This document shows, in pieces, positions 56,708 to 64,000 of a stretch of 64,000 nt of DNA. The stretch's first letter is position 1, and the number at the start of each line of letters is the position of its first letter. The position numbers and the translations under genes were made by a program. Origin of the DNA: Iodobacter fluviatilis (GTDB taxonomy: Bacteria > Pseudomonadota > Gammaproteobacteria > Burkholderiales > Chitinibacteraceae); contig NZ_CP025781.1 of assembly GCF_004194535.1 (NCBI RefSeq), positions 496,001 to 560,000 of the forward strand, read 5' to 3'. The notes under the pieces are model-generated. The model ran no database searches, was not told the DNA's origin, and saw only the letters and a program-made list of their open reading frames with translations.

Positions 56708-56772
56708 CTAGCAGCCTGTCGGACTTAGCATCAGTCAGCGGCAAAATCACCTGATCGGCCTATATTTCACCG
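56708..56772. mobile_element. Single transposon end related to the MITE termini
   Basis: CTAG followed by CAGCCTGTCGGACTTAG shares 16 bases with the MITE inverted repeat, then diverges (CATCAGTCAGCGGCAAAATC...GCCTATATTTCACCG). No opposite end is present. It may be the remaining end of the autonomous element that mobilises the MITEs. Confidence 0.5.
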
Positions 56773-56775
56773 TGT

Positions 56776-56824
56776 AATAACTGGGGTCAGAGTAAAGTTA
56801 AATCTGCTTACTTCGGCTTTGAGT
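56776..56824 (+). repeat. Dispersed 49-bp repeat, second copy
   Basis: Near-identical to 55060-55108, but with no transposase gene after it. Confidence 0.7.
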
Positions 56825-56943
56825 CTGTGAAACATAGCAGGATTTAAGCTTGCTCTACCCCTAATTACTTCTCCTAGTTACTATTTTCGTGGTGTGTTTC
56901 TATTACGAAAAACGGAGTTTTATTTATTGTGCAGTGGTAATAC

Positions 56944-57033
56944 GCCTAACACGGCATTCAAGCAGACTGGCCGGAAGGTACGGTTTTTTATCCAATTGCA
57001 GCGTAGGCCAGCTGCTTAATTTTAACGTTAGCC
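56944..57033 (+). other. Integron attC site 1
   Basis: R'' box GCCTAAC (56944-56950) and R' box GTTAGCC (57027-57033) bracket inner arms CATTCAAGCAGACTGGCC and GGCCAGCTGCTTAATTTTAACG, which pair as in known attC sites. The unpaired central part is about 40 bases. It precedes the first cassette gene by 16 bp. Confidence 0.8.
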
Positions 57034-57049
57034 ACCACAGAGAATTACG

Positions 57050-57505
57050 GTGAACCTCATCCTAGAAAACACCAATCAAGTACCATATTTCACCAATATG
57101 AAACTGGTATTTTCAGCGCTTAGCATATCTGCCGCTGACTACGACTGGTATGTGAGTGACATTGAAACGAACTACAGCACTAATGAATTATCACAAGATG
57201 ACAATTGGATTTCAGGTGAGAACCTGAGCAAATTTCTTGAGGTTAATGATATTCAGTTTATCTGGGCTGTTTTCAGTGCATTCCCCAGAAACTACCGCTC
57301 CCAAATACAATGCAGCCCATATATAGAAGGGAATCCAGATTATTGGTGCGGCAAAGAGTTATTGCCGCAGCTCAGCGATGCACTTTTCGAAATCGCTTGC
57401 TGGGACAGCAGTGCAATAATTTTGGTAGGGCTACCACCGGAATCCGAAGCGGCGTTTACCCTTCGTTACCCAGATACACGCTCACTTATTAGCGCAGCTA
57501 GGTAA
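57050..57505 (+). CDS. Integron cassette protein of unknown function
   Basis: 151 residues from a GTG close behind attC site 1; an internal ATG (MKLVFSALSIS) is an alternative start. It is acidic and soluble, with aromatic patches (YDWYVSDIETNYSTNELSQDDNWISGENLSKFL, WAVFSAFPRN, PDYWCGKELLPQLSDALFEIACWDSSAIILVGLPPESE). I recognise no family. Being flanked by two attC sites on the same strand, it is a gene cassette by structure. Confidence 0.7.
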   Translation: MNLILENTNQVPYFTNMKLVFSALSISAADYDWYVSDIETNYSTNELSQDDNWISGENLSKFLEVNDIQFIWAVFSAFPRNYRSQIQCSPYIEGNPDYWCGKELLPQLSDALFEIACWDSSAIILVGLPPESEAAFTLRYPDTRSLISAAR

Positions 57506-57511
57506 TGTGTT

Positions 57512-57751
57512 GGCTAACAAGCGGTTCAAACCGTTCGCTGCGCTCACTGGGACGGGCTAAAGCCCGCCCCTTCACCAAACGCTAGCAGCCTGTCGGACTT
57601 AAGCGATCGTAGCGAGGGAAAGACCGGTTTGAGACAGATTTTGCGGTTTTTTGAGGCGAATAGCTGGCTATTCAACGAGAAAATGCGTGAAATATGGCCA
57701 AATCTGGCTTTTCCGTAGTAGATCAGTCTTAAGTCCGACAGGCTGCTAGGC
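57512..57751 (+). other. Integron attC site 2, split by a MITE
   Basis: The left part 57512-57585 has R'' GGCTAAC, then the AAGCGGTTCAAACCGTTCGCTG and TCACTGGGACGGGCTAAAGC type core common in chromosomal integrons, ending CAAACG-CTAG. The 160-bp MITE is inserted in the R' box; after removing it and one CTAG the site reads AACGCTAGGC, close to the AACGTTAGGC consensus. Confidence 0.75.
57582..57749. mobile_element. 160-bp MITE, copy 2, inserted in an attC site
   Basis: Body 57586-57745 with the same perfect 18-bp inverted ends as copy 1, flanked by CTAG duplications. The two bodies differ at only a few positions (for example TTTTGCGG against TTTCGCGG), so both moved recently. Confidence 0.87.
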
Positions 57752-57799
57752 ATTACAATAAACCGTTATACACTTCACACAACAACGCAAAGGCAAGTC

Positions 57800-58297
57800 A
57801 TGGCAACAGTTCACATAGTCTTTGGCCAGCAAGGCGCAGGCAAGACGACATACGCTCGGGAGCTCGCTGACCGCGAGCAAGGCACTCGCTTCTCGATTGA
57901 TGAATGGATGGGCGAACTATACGGGCCAGATATTCCGAAACCAATCAGCTTCCCTTGGATCATGGAGCGTGTTCAACGCTGCGAAAAACGAATTTGGGCA
58001 GTTGCTGCTGATGTGGCGCAACGCGGCGGAAACGTCATCCTCGATCTTGGCTTCATGAAAATCGAAGATAGGTCGAGGTTCATCACGCTTGCGGAGGCAA
58101 GACGGCTTCCTGTGCGCACTCATTACGTAACCGCACCTCTTGCGCTTCGCAGAGATCGTGTCCTTTCCAGAAATGTCAATAAAAGTGAAACATTTTCCTT
58201 TGAGGTCACGCCTGAAATGTTCGACTTCATGGAAGCTCAGTTCCAGGCCCCTACGAATAGTGAGTCAGCGAAATGTATCGTTTTCGATACGCAGTAA
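57800..58297 (+). CDS. Cassette-borne P-loop ATPase/kinase-like protein
   Basis: 165 residues. Walker A is GQQGAGKTT at residues 9-17 (Lys15). An aspartate after strand 2 (RFSIDEWMGEL) and a Walker B-like VILDLGFMKIED follow, then a lid-like region (ALRRDRVLSRN). This is the AAA_33/zeta-toxin/chloramphenicol-phosphotransferase type of small kinase, often met in integron cassettes, with unknown substrate. ATG with AAAGG upstream. It lies between attC site 2 and a degenerate attC. Confidence 0.8.
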   Translation: MATVHIVFGQQGAGKTTYARELADREQGTRFSIDEWMGELYGPDIPKPISFPWIMERVQRCEKRIWAVAADVAQRGGNVILDLGFMKIEDRSRFITLAEARRLPVRTHYVTAPLALRRDRVLSRNVNKSETFSFEVTPEMFDFMEAQFQAPTNSESAKCIVFDTQ

Positions 58298-58328
58298 CCA
58301 GTCTTTTTGCACGATAGGCACACAAAGG

Positions 58329-58396
58329 GTTAACCATTCCAATCGAGAGAACGCCCCAGCAAGCTAGATTACGCATCGCATCGCAAACGCTAGAGG
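58329..58396 (+). other. Degenerate attC-like site 3
   Basis: GGTTAACCATTCCAATCGAGAG followed by AACGCCCC resembles the left half of Xanthomonas/Pseudomonas-type attC sites, and CAAACGCTAGAGGC resembles a right end. The two halves pair poorly, so the site looks decayed. Confidence 0.4.
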
Positions 58397-58431
58397 CTAC
58401 ACAACCGGATGAAAAACAGAGCCATTACATT

Positions 58432-58638
58432 TTGTTTTACGATTCGTTAATTTTCTTTTTTGTATCGCTCTTGCTGCCTGCTTTTAATACAAATGTCACG
58501 TTCATGATCGAAACACGAGAGCACAAACCGAGCGAAAGTTACTTCGGTTATAAAGCGGTACTAATTTGTATCTTGCAGCGATTTTTAACCATCTCAGAGG
58601 CTATAGCCCCTTACTTTTACCTTAGCGCTTTGGAGTAA
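58432..58638 (+). CDS. Small hypothetical protein, cassette-associated
   Basis: 68 codons from a TTG; an ATG at 58504 would give about 44. The N-terminus is hydrophobic (LIFFFVSLLLPAF). It ends two bases before the next ATG, and its last codons (TTGGAGTAA) contain the ribosome site for that gene, so the two are coupled. No family recognised. Confidence 0.4.
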   Translation: MFYDSLIFFFVSLLLPAFNTNVTFMIETREHKPSESYFGYKAVLICILQRFLTISEAIAPYFYLSALE

Positions 58639-58640
58639 AA

Positions 58641-59045
58641 ATGTTCTTCACATTACTACTTGTTACTTTTGTCTTATCTTTTTCAGTATCGGCCATTGTG
58701 GTACGTATTTTTTCAATTCCAATAGATCAAATTTTAAAAAGGATCATTGCCGATGAAATCAGCACCGCTTGGTTAAAATATCTGAAATTTGCAATTTTTG
58801 TCGTTGGCGTTTCTGCAGGAGTGCGTATTTATGAGCTTGAGAAATACATCACTCCAGCGCGCTGGGATAAAGATTCAAAAGTTATTGAACTAACCCAAGA
58901 ACGTTGGGTTTTAGAGATTTATCGAACTATTATAGAAAGCTTACAAGGCATTGCTTGGCTTCTACTTGTTTTTTTTATTTTTGCATTAATTGCCTTCGTC
59001 ATCGTTCGCTTTGCTGAAATTAGAAAACAAAAAACCGATAACTAA
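58641..59045 (+). CDS. Small membrane protein in a cassette
   Basis: 134 residues with three hydrophobic segments: FFTLLLVTFVLSFSVSAIVV at the N-terminus, FAIFVVGVSAGVRIY at ~52-66 and GIAWLLLVFFIFALIAFVIV at ~104-123. No enzyme motif. An excellent GGAG site precedes the ATG. It is followed within 51 bp by an attC left half, so it is the third cassette of the array. Function unknown. Confidence 0.65.
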   Translation: MFFTLLLVTFVLSFSVSAIVVRIFSIPIDQILKRIIADEISTAWLKYLKFAIFVVGVSAGVRIYELEKYITPARWDKDSKVIELTQERWVLEIYRTIIESLQGIAWLLLVFFIFALIAFVIVRFAEIRKQKTDN

Positions 59046-59095
59046 ACCCAATATTCTTAAATTTATACCGCACAATTTAGCTATCTTTTCACCAG

Positions 59096-59217
59096 CCCTA
59101 ACAAGTCATTCAACCGGACTGCCTGGGACGCGGCAACTCATTTAGATAATTGGCGCGATCGGCCATTACTAAACTTTTAGAAAGTCATATCACGTGACTA
59201 AATATTCGCAGTCCGGA
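59096..59217 (+). other. attC site 4, truncated on its right side
   Basis: Left half CCCTAACAAGTCATTCAACC, then GGACTGCC. The inner arm CCGGACTGC (59114-59122) pairs with GCAGTCCGG (59209-59217). After that the expected TTGAxxxGTTAGGG end is missing and sequence leading to the IS630 remnant begins. Confidence 0.6.
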
Positions 59218-59254
59218 TGCCGAAAAAATGAGGCGACCAAATAGGGTGTCAACT

Positions 59255-59752
59255 TTAATCTTCACGCTTCACATGCGCCCAAACTTGCTCGTCTGAATTC
59301 AGTTGTGGCGAATAGGGTGGTAAATAATAGATCTTCAATTTACCTGCCAATTCATTAACATAGTCTTTCACTATTTTTGTCTTGTGGATGGAATGACCAT
59401 CCACAATTAAAATAACGGGCGTGGTGGCGTCCTGCATGAGTCGTTTTAGAAAACTCAGAAAGACTTCCGAATTAACTGACCCTTCATGCACCATAAAACT
59501 AAATTCGCCACGAACGCCTACCGCAGAGAGCATATTGAGTGAAAAACGGCTGCCTGTTACATTCACCACGGGCGTCTGCCCGCAAGGGGCCCAAGTTGTT
59601 CCTGTGTGGTCATCCGAGCGTAACCCTGACTCATCGCCAAAGTAGATGGTAGCCCCAGTTTGCTTGGCTTCCCGCTTGATTGCTGGGTAGGTTTCGGCCT
59701 GCCATTGCAATCATTCGGCATTCAATAACAAATCACTCAGCCACTTACTCAT
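59255..59752 (-). pseudogene. IS630-family transposase remnant
   Basis: The DDE core is recognisable: ATIYFGDESGLRSDDHTGTTWAPCGQTP, FLKRLMQDATTPVILIVDGHSIHKTKIV and IYYLPPYSPQLNSDEQVWAHVK. The N-terminal DNA-binding half (about 150 residues) is gone. Only MSKWLSDLLLNAE followed by a TGA stands before the core (59752-59711), and the C-terminus is cut short at KRED. No terminal repeats or TA duplication could be identified. Confidence 0.8.
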
Positions 59753-59809
59753 TGTGATTTCTAGCCAAATAAAAAACGGGAAGCCTGCGCTTCGCGCTTT
59801 ATTAACCCC

Positions 59810-60805
59810 TTATAAAGGCTTGATATTTAACTTAGCAAATAGATTTTTATCACGGCTTACATCTGGGTTGCCCGTGGTAAGTAATTTATCGCCATAGAAA
59901 ATAGAATTGGCACCGGCCATAAAGCACAACGCTTGCATGGCTTCGGGCATTTGTTGGCGGCCAGCAGAAAGGCGTACAAAGGATTTTGGCATGGTGATGC
60001 GCGCCACGGCGATCATGCGGACGAACTCAGTCCAGTCGATGGCTTCACCCTCTTCCAACGGCGTGCCTTCAATCTTCACCAAATTATTAATGGGTACAGA
60101 ATCAGGCTGCGGCTCTAAATTGGCCAGTTGAGCAATTAAGCCCACGCGGTCTAGCCTTGTTTCACCTAAGCCCACAATGCCGCCACTACAGACATTCAAC
60201 CCCGCCTTGCGCACCTTACCCAAGGTATCCAGCCGATCTTGATAGCTGTGGCTCGTCACTACATTGGCGTAGTTTTCTGGCGAGGTATCTAGGTTGTGGT
60301 TGTAATAATCAAGGCCAGAATCGCGTAGCTCTTCGGCTTGGCCTTCTTTCAACATACCAAAAGTGGCGCAAGTTTCTAAGCCTAGCGCTTTCACGCCAGC
60401 GATCATTTTCTTAACTTCAAGCAAATCTTTGGTCTTAGGGCCACGCCATGCTGCACCCATACAGAAGCGCGATGCGCCGTTTTCTTTGGCGATGCGGGCT
60501 ACGTCGATCACCTCATCGGCGTTCATCAGCACTTCTTTTTCTAAGCCCGTATCGTAGCGGGCCGATTGCGAGCAGTAGCCACAGTCTTCTGAACATCCAC
60601 CGGTTTTTACCGATAACAGGGTAGAAAGCTGTACTTTATTGGCGTCAAAATGCTGGCGGTGTATGGTCTGCGCCTGAAACACCAAATCATTAAAAGGCAG
60701 CTCAAATAGGGCCGCTACCGCATCCAGCGAGTAAGCACCGCTTTCTGGATGAGGTGTAGCACGTTTAAATTCAATGGGTTGATGCGAAGTCATGAGCATA
60801 GACAT
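59810..60805 (-). CDS. bioB: Biotin synthase
   Basis: 331 residues. This radical SAM enzyme inserts sulfur into dethiobiotin (EC 2.8.1.6). The [4Fe-4S] ligands are C71-x3-C75-x2-C78 ([13 protein letters not shown]). Other conserved parts are [36 protein letters not shown], and [37 protein letters not shown]. It is divergent from comF and alone, with no other bio gene beside it. The small overlap of its start with a longer comF reading disappears with the comF start chosen here. Confidence 0.96.
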   Translation of the reverse strand: MSMLMTSHQPIEFKRATPHPESGAYSLDAVAALFELPFNDLVFQAQTIHRQHFDANKVQLSTLLSVKTGGCSEDCGYCSQSARYDTGLEKEVLMNADEVIDVARIAKENGASRFCMGAAWRGPKTKDLLEVKKMIAGVKALGLETCATFGMLKEGQAEELRDSGLDYYNHNLDTSPENYANVVTSHSYQDRLDTLGKVRKAGLNVCSGGIVGLGETRLDRVGLIAQLANLEPQPDSVPINNLVKIEGTPLEEGEAIDWTEFVRMIAVARITMPKSFVRLSAGRQQMPEAMQALCFMAGANSIFYGDKLLTTGNPDVSRDKNLFAKLNIKPL

Positions 60806-60886
60806 CCAGAAAGTGGCATTGAAATTGCAGCAATTTTCAAAGCAAAAGGCATAATCAAAGAGCGATTGTCTAAAGCGGAGACGAAG

Positions 60887-61573
60887 TTGTCAAATTTTAT
60901 CTTAAATTTTTTGAACAACTGTGCACCACCCTGTAGCTGTGTGCTGTGTGCTGCCAGCTGTAAAAGTAGCGCACTTTGCCCCGCCTGCCTTGAAAAACTA
61001 CCTTTTTTAAACGCCGAGCTTTGCCCGCAATGCGCCCTTCCCTCCAACGATAGCGGCCTATGCGGTGCCTGCTTAAGCCACCCACCCGCTTTTGATTTTA
61101 GCTACGCAGCACTGATCTATGCCCCACCGATAACCGAGCTGATTATTGCAGCCAAGTTTTCAGGGCAATGGTCATTGCTGCCTACGCTAGGACAATTGCT
61201 CTTGCAGCGGGTACAAGCTGCACCTAAGCCAGACTTTATCTTGCCCATGCCATTACACCCCTCCCGCTTAGCAGAGCGCGGCTATAACCAAGCTTTTGAA
61301 TTAGCCAAGCCTATTGCACTGCAATTACAGCGCCCTATTCAGTTTTGTTTAGAGCGCAAAATCAATACCGAACACCAAGCGCGTTTATCTCAAACCGAGC
61401 GACATAAAAATATGCGGCTCGCGTTTTATACCCAGCACAATTTAGCGGGTAAACACATTGCGATTGTGGATGACGTCATGACCTCAGGCTCCAGCCTGCA
61501 CGCCGCCGCCAAGTGCTTAAAGCAGGCGGGCGCGGCACGGGTCGATGCATGGGTTCTGGCAAGGGCGTTGTAA
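60887..61573 (+). CDS. comF: ComF-family phosphoribosyltransferase-like protein
   Basis: 228 residues from the TTG at 60887, which has GGAG seven bases before it. A reading from the ATG at 60749 would run through the bioB promoter and start and is rejected. An N-terminal double zinc ribbon (CVLCAASC...CPAC...CPQCALP...[10 protein letters not shown]) precedes a PRTase domain with the PRPP-loop [18 protein letters not shown]. ComF proteins are needed for DNA transformation and are cytoplasmic; their helicase-linked mechanism is incompletely known. [17 protein letters not shown] is the family signature. Confidence 0.9.
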   Translation: MSNFILNFLNNCAPPCSCVLCAASCKSSALCPACLEKLPFLNAELCPQCALPSNDSGLCGACLSHPPAFDFSYAALIYAPPITELIIAAKFSGQWSLLPTLGQLLLQRVQAAPKPDFILPMPLHPSRLAERGYNQAFELAKPIALQLQRPIQFCLERKINTEHQARLSQTERHKNMRLAFYTQHNLAGKHIAIVDDVMTSGSSLHAAAKCLKQAGAARVDAWVLARAL

Positions 61574-61590
61574 GGCTAGTTTGCCCACAA

Positions 61591-61619
61591 AAAAACAGGG
61601 ACGCTGCTTGCTGTCCCTG
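61591..61619 (-). terminator. Terminator of the zinc-ribbon membrane protein gene
   Basis: CAGGGAC ... GTCCCTG stem (61596-61602 with 61613-61619), followed on the minus strand by seven T. It may also stop comF transcripts. Confidence 0.65.
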
Positions 61620-61746
61620 CTCGTAAGATTTTTGCGCAGCAAGTTAAACCAGTTTAAAAACTAAATATAGTGGGCTCCAGCCGCCATACAAAAAATAACT
61701 TGGCCTAAATAAGAAGTACTAACCTATCAATCTCGGCCACTTATGC

Positions 61747-63564
61747 CTATGTGATTTTCTCGCCACACTCACTACAAAACAATGCATCGGACATAGTTGC
61801 GGTGCCGCATTTACTGCAAAATTTAGGCCGCTTTAATACAGGAGCGACATCAACAACTGCCGCATCAATCAAAATACCCTCCCCCAGCGAAATCGCCATC
61901 ACCTCTGGCGCATCTGGCAATGCCGCCGCCTGATTAAATTGACCTAATACTGCATGACGCTGCTGATCTGCCTGAGCCTTAGGAGCCAATATAATCGCCT
62001 GATCGTGAGCAAATTTCTTAAAATGGCGTAATAATTGCTCAGCCCGTTCGGCATTACCCATCAATGACAAGGCATAGCGTTGGCTACCATTTTGGAAAGT
62101 CACACTTGTTAGCTCGGTAAGCCACAAACGAAAGGTCATTGATTCAATTTGCACCACATGGCTATTGGTTTTAATGGAATCTTTTAACACATTGCCATGA
62201 TCCAATTGAGCAGTTACATAATGACCACTCATTTCAATACTAATTAATTGAGATTTAAATTCAAAACGCTGCCAAAGTTGATGAGCCGAGCTAATCGCAT
62301 ACACACCCAAAGCAAAAAACACCGCACCGTATGTCAGTAAATTTGCATTAAATGTGCTAGCCACAACGCTCAGTATTTGCATGCCACTTAAGGTAAACAA
62401 AACAGTTGCTAGCAAGACAAAAGAGGTGCCAATTAAATCCAGAAGAAGTAAGGGCTGTAGCCGTGGCGAGGCAAATGCGCTAGCAAATGAAACGGGTGCC
62501 CCATCAATAGGCAAAGGCTGGGTTTCTTCTAACGCTTCGGCATAAAATCGACCTGATTTTTCATTTAAATCGATATGCGGCTCCAGCCGAGAATAAGTGC
62601 GATTTGGAATACTTTCTTGCCAGTTGTTTTGCATCTCACGTACAAATTCTTCTAATGCCAAACCAGGGTGGCAATTGATGCTCCATGTGTCTTGCTTATT
62701 GCTCACCACCGTATTGGGCGGTTGTTTTACATTACGCAGCAACGCTAAATAAAACACGCTATATACCGCTAAGGCCAGCACAATCAACACAAAAACTTGG
62801 GGAAAGGGATCAAGCCACGCCACATCAGGTAGCTTAGGAGCCAGCTTTAGCAATATTACGGGGCCAAGAATAGCCAACACCAACATCATCACCAGCCGAG
62901 ATGAGCTAAGCGTTTGCTCCGCATCACGCAAAGATAAGCCAAGTGCGTTATTAACTGGTGCTAACAGCAGCCAAACCACGTAGCCCATAAAAGCCACGCC
63001 AATCCAATTAGCAATATGCTGCCATTCTGGCCCATGCGCTTTGCCACCCACCAAGCTTAAAACCAGCACGGCAAGCACCATCAGCAGAGTGATGCCTTTC
63101 TTAAAGTGCAGTAGGGCTAAATTACGAATGCGCTCAGGCGCAAAGGTCAAATTGGGCACAATAGAGTGCAATAAAGTACTTAACGCCCCCTGCGGCTCCT
63201 GATAAACCAAAGCCTGCTGGCGTAATACTTCCCGCAAACTATCAGAAGATGGAGATTTGCCCTGCATGCCATTGGGCACCTCATCGGCAAGGCTGACGGG
63301 GCGTCCACGGCCAAAGAAAAACCGCAATTGCCGCATGGCCCAGCCCAATAAAGACACACCTGCCCCCAGCATGGCCACCGCCAGCAGTACCGCAGCAAGT
63401 TTGTAGTAGATGGTTTCAGCGGCAATGGCTTGCTTGACCATCAACAACAGCAGCAAACCTGCGATCAGTAACGCTGAACCACATAGCAGCAAGAAAATAT
63501 TTTCTAATCGCATTGGATTAGGAAGATTAAATTTATTACTGTCACTACCATAATCAAACGACAT
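61747..63564 (-). CDS. Polytopic membrane protein with C-terminal zinc ribbon
   Basis: 605 residues, not recognised as a named family. Two hydrophobic helices lie near the N-terminus (residues ~18-45 and ~52-77) and about four between ~170 and ~285. A soluble segment with YSRLEPHIDLNEKSGRFYAEALEETQ follows, then two more helices (~365-415), a soluble domain, and a C-terminal zinc ribbon CSKCGTATMSDALFCSECGEKI (C-x2-C-x11-C-x2-C). The ribbon probably faces the cytoplasm. It is a single-gene unit with its own terminator. Confidence 0.7.
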   Translation of the reverse strand: MSFDYGSDSNKFNLPNPMRLENIFLLLCGSALLIAGLLLLLMVKQAIAAETIYYKLAAVLLAVAMLGAGVSLLGWAMRQLRFFFGRGRPVSLADEVPNGMQGKSPSSDSLREVLRQQALVYQEPQGALSTLLHSIVPNLTFAPERIRNLALLHFKKGITLLMVLAVLVLSLVGGKAHGPEWQHIANWIGVAFMGYVVWLLLAPVNNALGLSLRDAEQTLSSSRLVMMLVLAILGPVILLKLAPKLPDVAWLDPFPQVFVLIVLALAVYSVFYLALLRNVKQPPNTVVSNKQDTWSINCHPGLALEEFVREMQNNWQESIPNRTYSRLEPHIDLNEKSGRFYAEALEETQPLPIDGAPVSFASAFASPRLQPLLLLDLIGTSFVLLATVLFTLSGMQILSVVASTFNANLLTYGAVFFALGVYAISSAHQLWQRFEFKSQLISIEMSGHYVTAQLDHGNVLKDSIKTNSHVVQIESMTFRLWLTELTSVTFQNGSQRYALSLMGNAERAEQLLRHFKKFAHDQAIILAPKAQADQQRHAVLGQFNQAAALPDAPEVMAISLGEGILIDAAVVDVAPVLKRPKFCSKCGTATMSDALFCSECGEKIT

Positions 63565-63890
63565 AGCGCCTTACCCCCCATATTACTGTTTATTTTTCTG
63601 CGGCGATTCTAACAAGATTGTTCGTAGAGGACATAAATTGATTCCGGCCATACAATCCAAAAAAACCACATCAATCACTCATTATACTTAGTCAATTCCA
63701 AAATATTAATAAGCCAATATCTTGCGATTTTTAATCGCAAAAATAAGTTCCAACAAAATAACGTAAATTATCACGGGAATAATCGTGAAATAGTGACGTG
63801 TATATTAGGCTTTAGCTAGATAAGATGACGATAACATTGATAATGACATGGGGCTGCACAAAGCCTCATGCGTCACAAAGAGGAAGCTTC
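63565..63890. other. Divergent intergenic region with two palindromes
   Basis: 326 bp between the membrane protein gene and the XRE-type gene. TTGCGATT-TTT-AATCGCAA (63722-63740) is a perfect 8-bp-arm hairpin, and TCACG-N8-CGTGA (63771-63788) looks like an operator for a dimeric regulator. No ORF is supported. Confidence 0.45.
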
Positions 63891-64000
63891 ATGACCAGCA
63901 CAACCATCAACCCACGCGAAATTCGTCAACAACTCGGATTAAATCAACAAGAGTTTTGGAGCCGCATTGGTGTCACGCAAAGTGGTGGCTCACGCTACGA
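63891..64000 (+). CDS. XRE-type helix-turn-helix regulator, N-terminal part, cut by window edge
   Basis: 36 codons are in the window: MTSTTINPREIRQQLGLNQQEFWSRIGVTQSGGSRYE, the first helices of a Cro/C1-type DNA-binding domain (RQQLGLNQQEFWSRIGVTQSGGSRYE). AGAGGA sits at good distance before the ATG. The nearby palindrome at 63771-63788 may be its own operator. Confidence 0.8.
   Translation, partial: MTSTTINPREIRQQLGLNQQEFWSRIGVTQSGGSRY

Larger units (their letters stand above)
56608..56943. other. Gene-free stretch with transposon debris
   Basis: 336 bp upstream of the NAT gene. It contains a CTAG-CAGCCTGTCGGACTTAG end (56708-56772) and a copy of the dispersed 49-bp repeat (56776-56824). 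The rest, up to the first attC site, shows no ORF worth reporting. Confidence 0.5.

Noticed and set aside
54347-57753. Two similar 70-80 codon minus-strand ORFs starting in the MITEs
   Set aside because: They are readings of the MITE body; sequence identity reflects the repeat, not a gene.
60749-60886. Longer comF start overlapping bioB
   Set aside because: It would run through the bioB start region and adds residues unlike ComF; TTG at 60887 has a GGAG site.

Overview
The window looks like chromosomal DNA of a Gram-negative betaproteobacterium, most likely Neisseriales (Chromobacteriaceae-like, possibly near Iodobacter). This is an inference from the rRNA genes, the Neisseria Gcr-type membrane 'recombinase', the hut gene order and the ESPR-type two-partner-secretion exoprotein. 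I could not run a 16S comparison.

Layout. 1-9.3 kb is a housekeeping and envelope region: a 5'-truncated sensor kinase with its periplasmic binding protein, a 2-oxoglutarate/Fe(II) oxygenase, the Gcr-like membrane protein, a DUF2298 polytopic protein, DUF1289, and a metallophosphatase/glycosyltransferase pair. 9.3-14.7 kb is one complete rRNA operon on the minus strand (16S-23S-5S) whose internal spacer has no tRNA. 14.9-20.8 kb is a histidine utilisation operon, hutI-hutG-hutU-hutH. A putative HutC operator lies in front of it and a palindromic repeat sits in each of its three gaps. 20.9-25.8 kb holds FecR and OmpA-like lipoprotein genes divergent from a CHASE2-adenylate cyclase and an HD-domain gene. 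26-28.5 kb is an Lrp/AsnC regulator divergent from glmS.

28.5-53.8 kb is the accessory core: an IS3-family (IS51-like) element, then a very large contact-dependent inhibition (CDI) locus read right to left. Its order is cdiB, cdiA (about 5,716 residues if one base is restored), its immunity gene, then an orphan cdiA C-terminal module with a different nuclease toxin and its own immunity gene. The native CdiA tip has a pretoxin HINT domain and a PD-(D/E)XK-like nuclease. The orphan carries a WHH-motif HNH nuclease. About 1.85 kb of near-identical sequence precedes both tips and ends at the ENN pretoxin motif, which is the arrangement expected for toxin switching by recombination. The CdiA stalk contains eight ~975-bp repeats with a 1,950-bp superperiod.

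54-59.8 kb is a scrapyard: a heptamer tandem repeat, two copies of a 160-bp MITE with CTAG target duplications, a broken ceramidase-like gene, a broken REP-associated transposase, an intact arylamine N-acetyltransferase, a short integron-type cassette array (attC sites without an integrase in view) and an IS630 remnant. 59.8-64 kb returns to housekeeping genes: bioB, comF, a zinc-ribbon membrane protein and the start of an XRE-type regulator.

Three genes (CHASE2-cyclase, HD protein, cdiA) are each split by a frameshift that one extra G in a short G run would repair. Either the assembly undercalls G homopolymers or these loci are truly disrupted.
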